In this document: positions 21,601-27,816 of the stretch, piece after piece
How the letters are laid out: every line of letters begins with the position of its first letter
Position numbering within the stretch: the stretch's first letter is position 1
NCBI GenBank assembly: GCA_030272585.1
Contig: BSYQ01000025.1
Coordinates: 1-27,816 of the forward strand
DNA length: 27,816 nucleotides
Source of the DNA: Bryopsis sp. KO-2023
Taxonomy: Eukaryota > Chlorophyta > Ulvophyceae > Bryopsidales > Bryopsidaceae
Reading direction: 5' to 3'
Position numbers and translations under genes: made by a program
Notes under the pieces: generated by a model
Seen by the model: only the letters and a program-made list of their open reading frames with translations
Told to the model about the DNA's origin: nothing
Database searches by the model: none

Positions 21601-24114
21601 TTTCCACCAGACCAGCCTTAACCCTGTCCATCGTTTTCGATCGCTCCATCACCACTGGTTTCTGATTCAGTGAAATTATGTTTGTTTGGGTTGATGAGAA
21701 GAGAAACAGGAAAGGAATTTGTTGCGAGCAAGGGGGCACTTACAATCATACTTGCTCTCCTTTCTTGTGCATGTGTTTCAGACTCAGCGGATTTCGGGGT
21801 TTGATTTATAAAATCTTTTAGCCAGGCTTTTGTGTCATCAGAAGCATGTTCATCTTCCATATAGTCCTTAACTACATGTGCCCCTTGGGTCCCAGAGCTG
21901 GTGACGTGGGCTACTAGCTTGCTCATCTTGTTGATGGCTGCTTCGATGGTATCAATCTCTGTTCTTTCTTCACCATCGATGTCCTAAGGGAACAGGTTTG
22001 ACTTAGGACTATGTGTCAGACAGAACTAAAGGTATTCAGATCGTGGATTGGGCTTCACCTCTTCAGTCTCTTCCAAAGCATTGATAATCTGAGACGCATT
22101 TGTACGAATGGTATTAAATATTCTTTCAAGTGGAGCCACCAGTATTCTGGCAGTATTTTTGTGCAAAAGCGCCACAAAAATACAGAGCTCAAAGATGATA
22201 ACCAATCCAAGCAACATGTCATACAACGCTTCATCCTTATTTTGCTCTGAGACATCAATAACCATTTTTACATCTTCGCTTTCACCAGTCAACTCAAGCC
22301 TGCAAGACAAAAGCACGCTTAACACAGCACCAAAACACCAAGGGCTTCTGAGTATGCTTGGCTTACTTAAACATTGTACTGCACAAAATAAATGACGAAT
22401 CAAAAACAGGTCCAACATAATTTAGCAAATCACAAAGGTGGTTGCATCAGGGACGAGATGTTTCAGGAATTAAAGGTAACGAAAAATAAGTGAATATTCA
22501 TTTTTTGCCCTTTTTTTTTGCAGTACGGTATGCAACAAAGCCTGAACAAAGTTGATACTTGGCACGCTTGTGGGGAACTAAGCATGCCAAATTTGGGGTG
22601 AATTAAAGGCTCACATGCACATGCACCTGCTCCATGTAGCACCTGTCATTGGCCTTCCCACTGAATCCTCCTGTCTCATCTGTCCAATCCCATATGTTGG
22701 TCCCAATCTGCAAGATTTTCAAGCTGATGTTTGCATCTCCCTCATTGATGAACCTGAATAAAGTGCAACAGCAAGCATGTTCATCCACAACATTGCCGAA
22801 TGAATAACACATTCTTGATGTGCATCAATGTTCAGAGAGAGTCATGCTTCGCCGCGAACAAGCGAAAATGACCAATCTTTCTCCAGAAACTCACACCAGG
22901 ACATCATCAACAAAAGGTTGAAGCGACTCTTTTGGCTCATTGCCAAAGAACTCCAGGGTATTCAGGAGAGCTTGAGGTGATCTATCCACAGTACTTGTTT
23001 GCAACAGCATCACCATCATCATTGTCACCATGACAAGAAATGCAACAAGGACTGAAATGCGATCAGCGAGTGTGTTTCCCATTGATGACGGTGCCATCGA
23101 CTCCGGCCGCTCATTGCTATCTACTTTTCGTGCAAAGTATCTTCGAATCATCATGAACATCTTCAAGGCCCGTATAAATCGAATCAACCGAAGCAAGCGT
23201 GTAACACGACCTGGAGGTATTGATCTAATCTCAAGAAAAACCAAATTTTCCCTGCGAACACACCATGTTTGCAATCCTCACCAGCTCTTGAAGTTATGAT
23301 CGCTGTTCGTGAAACATTCTCAGTCTTCAGTCCCTCCTCAGGAATAATCTTGTCAGCTACCCATGTAATCTCCAGTAAGATGGATAGTGTCCCAACAACC
23401 TCAAGGAATAGATACAACCCATCTCTTTTTCGCTGTGACCATGCATTTGCAGTGAGCTCCACCGAGAAAAGAATCAAACTTAATACTAATGTAACGTTGA
23501 TGGGCTCGATGGAGGTGTCAGGGGCTTCGGCAAGAGTGGCAATGTTGTTGACGAACAACACATACAGTAAGAGAATCAACATCGTAATTTGAAATGACGT
23601 GGTGTCCAAAATTCGGCGGATTCGATGCTTCCATCGCAGCGACGCAGGGGTCCTTTCTGCAAGGAAACCAAATAATATTGTATTCTTCGGAATGTTCTCC
23701 GATATTACAGCTTGCAGCGGAGAATTTCATAAGCCCACCCTGCGCTCCTAGAAGACCAATTGCAGGCCATTGCGCATTTCCTCCAACGAACGGTTTCGAG
23801 GGTACAACGACGCTGACGACACCATCACCTAAAACCTAAATCTCCAGGTGGAAATGTCACTCCAGTTGCACCTATCCAGAGGAGCTCTGACCCAGAGCTC
23901 TGGGTGAGGGTAAACTTTACACCCACTCAAAGGACAACCCACACTTGAGTCAAATATCTCAGTGGAAAAAGTTTCTTGCACTCGTTTTCCAGAAACACAA
24001 CCACGTTCTCAGGTAGTCGATCAACGCTCGGCACCGCCACCACGGAGATTTTTCGATATTTGCTGACCAAGATTCCACTTTCACCTTTTCAGAGCCAGAT
24101 GCGGAACCATCCAT
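18691..24114 (-). CDS. Voltage-sensor-linked cyclic-nucleotide phosphodiesterase, about 14 exons
   Basis: Exons: 24114-23982 (tentative first exon), 23656-23282, 23210-22895, 22753-22643, 22299-22059, 21983-21744, 21661-21500, 21410-21279, 21044-20876, 20775-20543, 20213-20059, 19834-19678, 19267-19047, 18817-18691. The sum is 2772 nt, 923 residues plus stop, in phase throughout. Order: basic N-terminus, S1-S4 (about 65-186), one helix (221-239), an outer segment, a second helix (about 338-358), HAMP-like APLERIFNTIRTN, a polar linker, then a PDEase_I domain (about 500-850) and a short tail ending NYIVVNKDGMR. It should hydrolyse cAMP and/or cGMP at a membrane under control of potential or an outside signal. 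The first exon is uncertain, since its donor (A|GTGCAAG) is weak. The AG|GTGCTA donor at 22643 is chosen because it alone gives the right phase. Confidence 0.85.
19047..21661 (-). other. PDEase_I catalytic domain
   Basis: The HD-type metal site is complete: PYHNFYH (H581 likely general acid, H585 metal), HDMDHPGYNNAFLVNS (H621, D622), and LLHCADISNPVK (D743). Also present are NDNSVLENRH, ILHTDMVHHF, WADRVLGEFFRQGD and SQINFIEFIVAPLYF. Q794 is at the purine-binding glutamine position. AKIFPELSAAVLNLW closes the fold. All hallmark residues are kept, so catalysis is expected. Preference for cAMP or cGMP cannot be told from this. Confidence 0.93.
19331..19650. mobile_element. hAT-like MITE in a phosphodiesterase intron
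   Basis: Terminal inverted repeats CAGTGTATTTTTTTT match over 15 bases and enclose 320 bp inside the 410-nt intron 19677-19268. The flanks CCAATCAT and CCAACCAG agree at 6 of 8 positions, consistent with an old 8-bp target duplication as made by hAT transposases. Inside, GGCCACAAAAGGGCCACA occurs twice (about 19399 and 19574), with related units near each end, like subterminal transposase-binding repeats. There is no transposase ORF, so it is non-autonomous. Confidence 0.65.
22895..23656 (-). other. Voltage-sensor domain S1-S4 plus following helix
   Basis: S1 FQITMLILLLYVLFVNNIAT; S2 LVLSLILFSVELTANAW with an FxxE pair like the usual charge-transfer centre; S3 LYLFLEVVGTLSILLEITW with one acidic residue; S4 GRVTRLLRLIRFIRALK with R171, R174, R177, R180, R183 and K186 at exact three-residue spacing. 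The S4 reading depends on removing a 71-nt intron (23281-23211); this splice gives TSRAGRVTRLLR, a motif I know from protist ion-transport and cyclase proteins. No pore loop or selectivity filter is seen after S4, only one helix (ISVLVAFLVMVTMMMVMLL), so it is not a channel. Confidence 0.85.
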
Positions 24115-24615
24115 GCTTGCTTTCTCCGGCACGTGCAAAATCCGCTGGTCACATAGGGACCGATTCCAGCGACAACGAATTGTGTTATGCTCTTTAAGAT
24201 TGTTGACAGCGCTCGTGTTGACGCTTCTCAAAGTAAGTCTTCAACAAGTAAACGAAACGCGGTGATTGAAGGCGTACGGACACAGCCTTGGCAACCTCGT
24301 GCAGGTAAAACGTGCATCCATCAAGGTCTGGATCTAGGGTTTGAGGGTCCTGTTCGATCTGTTGATGTTGTGTCCACGGCTGTTGCCGAAGCTTCTGCCA
24401 GTGTTGCAAATTTGGGCATCAGACCGCGAATTCGAACGCACATACAGGGCAAAACAAGACTAAAGTCGCAATCCTGCGAAACACGTTACAAATTCCAGAC
24501 ATCTTGTCACTGACTGAACTGGATCTTGGCCAGTTGGCAACAGTTTCCACCTGAGGTAGTATTCCTAGGGAAACCGACCGACTTCCAATGTTGAAACACA
24601 AACTGTGGCTAATGC
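24115..24615. other. Intergenic region between CCR4 and phosphodiesterase genes
   Basis: About 500 bp between the CCR4 stop and the tentative phosphodiesterase start. It should hold the 3' end of one gene and the promoter of the other. A minus-strand frame from an ATG near 24411 (MPKFATLAEASATAVDTTST) could be an alternative N-terminal exon, but no usable donor was found. The plus-strand frame 24187-24513 has no recognisable domain. Confidence 0.4.
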
Positions 24616-27600
24616 TCATGTGGCGAAAACCAAAAGCTGAAACTCTGCTAACAAACAAATGTGATCAGAGGAATATCTTGCATTGGGTAGCCCGCTCCCC
24701 ACATGTATCTGCGCTTCTTGGTCAGATGGCAGCTCTAAAAGAGAAGTTGGTTGAAGTAGCGTGGGAGTGTAGAAGATATAGTGAAGAGTTCCCTTGTAAT
24801 CCATTGTACAATTTGTGAAAAGAGGTTCCTGCAGCGTTGGCTCCAATCTCCTCCGCTGATCAGCACTTTCCCCAGCGCTCATAAACATGGAAGAGTAGGC
24901 AGATCGAAGTGGAAGCTGAGAAACAGACAACAGATCAAGACACTTTGCAAGACAAAAACACCAACAAAGTTGAACTTCAACGAGTTCCCACCTTGTGTTG
25001 CACTGGCAAAAGGTTCCGCAAAAATTGGGCCGGGTCATTCCCAGTTTCCTGATGACAATAAAGATGTGAGTTATTGTCCTTGCATTATTTTCATAACACC
25101 ATGATGCACTGTATCAACCACCCTTTGGATGAGAATGTTAGAACAAGCAAACCATCCTCAAAAGTGCTCCAAACATCACAATATGGCATCTGGGTTCCAG
25201 AAGCACATTTTTTTTTAACTCATGATGATGTCATCAAGCAGTATTTAGCAATGTGTCATGGAACTTCAAAAGATAATGGATGTCCTTGCATTCCACACCG
25301 GGTGGGTTTGATCTATTCCCTGCATCACCAGCAGGGTATGTGCAGCACTGCCAGGCTCACTGTTGAAATCCCCGGCAACAATGATAGGTATCTCCGCACT
25401 ACACAGCACATACCAATTTGAACAAGTCAATGGCACACATGGAACAGGTGATGCATGCCTTTTCCATAGCCATGGCAGCCATGCACCTCCCAGCTGCATG
25501 AAACAAGGCAAAAGAGTACAGCATCACTTCCGCTGTACTGAAATACGTCATACTAGAAATCTGCAATACAGATGTAATTGTGGGAAAATTCAGTTCAGGC
25601 CAAAATAGTATATTGTTCTCTGGTCCTAATAATTGTCATATGAAGCAGAAAAATCCAACAGCAGGAGAAGTCCAATTACAAGAGAGCACCATGGGGCAAT
25701 GTCACAGGTTCAGTTCTTAAGAATCACTGGAGTATTCTTTGTATGTAGAAGACCCTGTGATAATTCACTTCATTTCGGAGCAAGGGCAGCATTGAATAAA
25801 CCAATGCTTTCTATCAAAATCTGCAAATGGAGTTCTGATGGACTGTGATCAATTGATCGCTTTGGTATTGATGACAAATAGCATATCTTTTGCGCTCATG
25901 TCCCTGTACCAATTAAAACTCAAGCTCTATTGACAAAGAACCTCGGAAACAGTATTGTCTGGAATCAAATCGCCCTGGACTAGATCTGCCCTCTCTCATC
26001 TCTTAGACGTATATCTTGTTACTCAGGAGTGACCTGTAGGTTCAATTGTTTCCAATCCTGAAAAGAGTATGCTTTATATGTACCTTGCCGCTATCTTCTC
26101 CAGCCCTTTCAGCAATGTGTGCACTTGCCACAGTTTTACATCAGAGTGGTCAGGATTTGCATGGATATGTGTATTGGCCACGCAAATCAACTGCTTCTGG
26201 CGGCCAAGCATTGGATGGACAGACTCCAGTACAACAATCAACGCCACATTGTCCTGCAAAATTCAGCCTTCAACTTGGGAGCAAAAGCATACCAACATTT
26301 GGGCTCATAAACAAAAGGTGATAGCAGTTGAGAATGAAACAGACTGCTTCTCCCCTTTTCTCACACAGGGGGAATAGAAGTGTGTAATCAACCAATGACA
26401 AATTTATGCCACCAAGGGTCATAGGTTATCCCACACTCATACCTTCGATAGGCGTTGAAGAGCAGCATTTCTCTGGGGTTCTGGGTACTGGTTTGCAGTT
26501 GAGACAGCAGCTTTGTTGAACTCCACCTCGTATTTCTTTATCAAAGTGAATCTGTCTCTCCGGTAGAAGGTTGCACAACCATCAATTGCCAGTGCCTTCC
26601 CAACAAAGACTTCATTGGTCTTCCTCTTGAACACACCAGAATACCCATGATCCTCCATTGCCCCCCTGAAGTAATCTTCATAGTGGTTACTCTGGACTTC
26701 TTGCAGACAAACAACATCTGCACGGTATGCGGCTAGTTCTCTTATCAGATTCAACTTCCGGTAATGCCATGACAAAGCCCATGCAGGACAGTAGCACTGG
26801 TACATGTCCCCTTGCTGCAATCAAAACAATGCAGGCCCTCAGGTAAGAATCGTTGTCCGCCACAATCACAATGAAGTGCGATTGTCAGCACAAAACAATG
26901 GGAAATTTACATACCGAGGCGTACAGATCTGCTAGGATGTTGTATGTGAGAACTGTGAATCGGCCTTCCTGGTGAATTCTCGCATTCGGTAACCTGACAG
27001 GGGTCATTGCTCGAATCGGGGGGGATGAGGGTGGCTGCACTCTGGAAACGTGAGTAGACACTACTTTTCCAACAGCGTCTTCTCCATATAGTTGGGCATG
27101 CATGTCAATGAGACAGCACTCAAACTTTAGGCCACACCCAACATCTTCTATAGATGGGATGTAGTACCTTCTCTGACTAATCTGCGAAAGACCAACGTCA
27201 AGCAAAGCGAGAACATCAGAATCCATCTAATCAAAATCACAGCTAAGAATAACACCCAACACCCAACACCCACCTCAATCCAGTCCTCATCACCATTATG
27301 ATTTCTGTAGTTCGAGGCATTGTTTCGACATCCTGCTGGATAAACACTATTTGATCCATTGGACAAATGACCATTTTCTACCCCTGCAACAAAGAGCATC
27401 ATTTCAATTCACCAAAATGAAAAGATGCAGCATCAAGCTTTATCAGGTATTTGACATACCTGCATACTGCTGCTTGTATCCCTCATGAAACGCCCGGTGC
27501 AAATGCCAATGATCTTGCAAACAGTCACCATTACAGTGATAGCTCAGATTTTGGGGCACCCTAGCTTTCAAACAGAGAACACACTGAATGGAGGCATCCT

Positions 27601-27816
27601 TATTTGGGTGGATACTGCACAGGGCAGTGTTCCGTCCCTGCGTTTGCCTAAACCACCGAGAACGAAGACGGAACCTTCCCAACGTTCCAGCATCGTCCGA
27701 GTCATCGTCGTCCGGAATGCTTGTCGTTACAGGTGCCTGGGTGCCTTGCTCTTGGAATACAACATATGGTTCCAGTACCACCCCACAAATAGGCTGGTCT
27801 CCAGTTGGAATTCGCC
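24616..27816 (-). CDS. CCR4: CCR4-type poly(A)-specific exonuclease (deadenylase), 5'-truncated by the window edge
   Basis: Exons: 27816-27460 (partial), 27383-27274, 27181-26915, 26814-26443, 26253-26084, 25398-25299, 25048-24992, 24915-24616, with stop TGA at 24618-24616. All junctions are in phase, giving at least 576 residues. The N-terminus (RIPTGDQPICGVVLEPYVVF) and the Cys/His cluster CSIH...QCVLC...YHCNGDC...H match the plant CCR4a/b N-terminal region rather than yeast CCR4, which has leucine-rich repeats. The catalytic domain shows TYNILADLYAS, CPAWALSWHYRKLNLI, CLQEVQSNHYEDYF, GYSGVFKRKTNEVFVG, DNVALIVVLE, CVANTHIH, VKLWQVHTLLKGLEKIA, GDFNSEPGSAAH, LFTNCTMDYKGTLHYIFY and SSDHICLLAEF. 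Catalytic Asn, Glu, Asp, Asn, Asp and His of the EEP nuclease fold are present. It should shorten mRNA poly(A) tails in the CCR4-NOT complex. The very short exon 25048-24992 (19 codons) restores a conserved stretch. Confidence 0.93.

Noticed and set aside
1..27816. tRNA, rRNA or CRISPR array
   Set aside because: No cloverleaf with the expected box sequences, no rRNA-like blocks and no spaced direct repeats were seen on either strand.

Overview
The window looks like nuclear DNA of an intron-rich protist, probably algal. All three genes I can build lie head to tail on the minus strand and are broken into many exons by GT-AG introns (one GC-AG), and reading frames match across every junction I propose. 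The CCR4 gene has the N-terminal cysteine/histidine region typical of plant and algal homologues. Noncoding DNA is AT-rich and carries remnants of retroelements. A chlorarachniophyte-like alga would fit, but this is a guess from general features.

From right to left in gene order: (1) 27816-24616, a CCR4-type poly(A) deadenylase, 5'-truncated by the window edge, 8 exons, with every catalytic motif visible. (2) 24114-18691, a predicted 923-residue membrane protein in which a complete voltage-sensor domain (S4 with six positive charges at three-residue spacing) is followed by a transmembrane helix, an outer segment, another helix, a HAMP-like linker and a class I cyclic-nucleotide phosphodiesterase domain. 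(3) 13366-350, a predicted 1639-residue protein of 24 exons that joins, in order, a signal peptide, an animal-type heme peroxidase-like domain, four DOMON domains, a cytochrome b561 membrane domain and a cytochrome b5 domain. Its summed exon length is an exact multiple of three.

Genes 2 and 3 are the main interest. Gene 3 looks like an electron-transfer chain in one polypeptide: cytosolic b5, b561 across the membrane, DOMON hemes outside, and an outer peroxidase fold. The peroxidase fold has lost its proximal histidine (Gln) and both heme-ester residues but keeps the distal His, the catalytic Arg and the calcium loop. This recalls the degenerate peroxidase domain of dual oxidases. Gene 2 suggests hydrolysis of cAMP/cGMP controlled by membrane potential.

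Between genes 2 and 3 (about 13.4-18.7 kb) lie retroelement debris: a plus-strand reverse-transcriptase C-terminus with a restriction-like endonuclease motif, broken by a stop and a frameshift, and a minus-strand LINE-type C-terminus. A plus-strand dUTPase remnant sits antisense in intron 7 of gene 3. A 320-bp hAT-like MITE sits in a phosphodiesterase intron. About 2.9 kb (15.8-18.7 kb) holds nothing I can assign.
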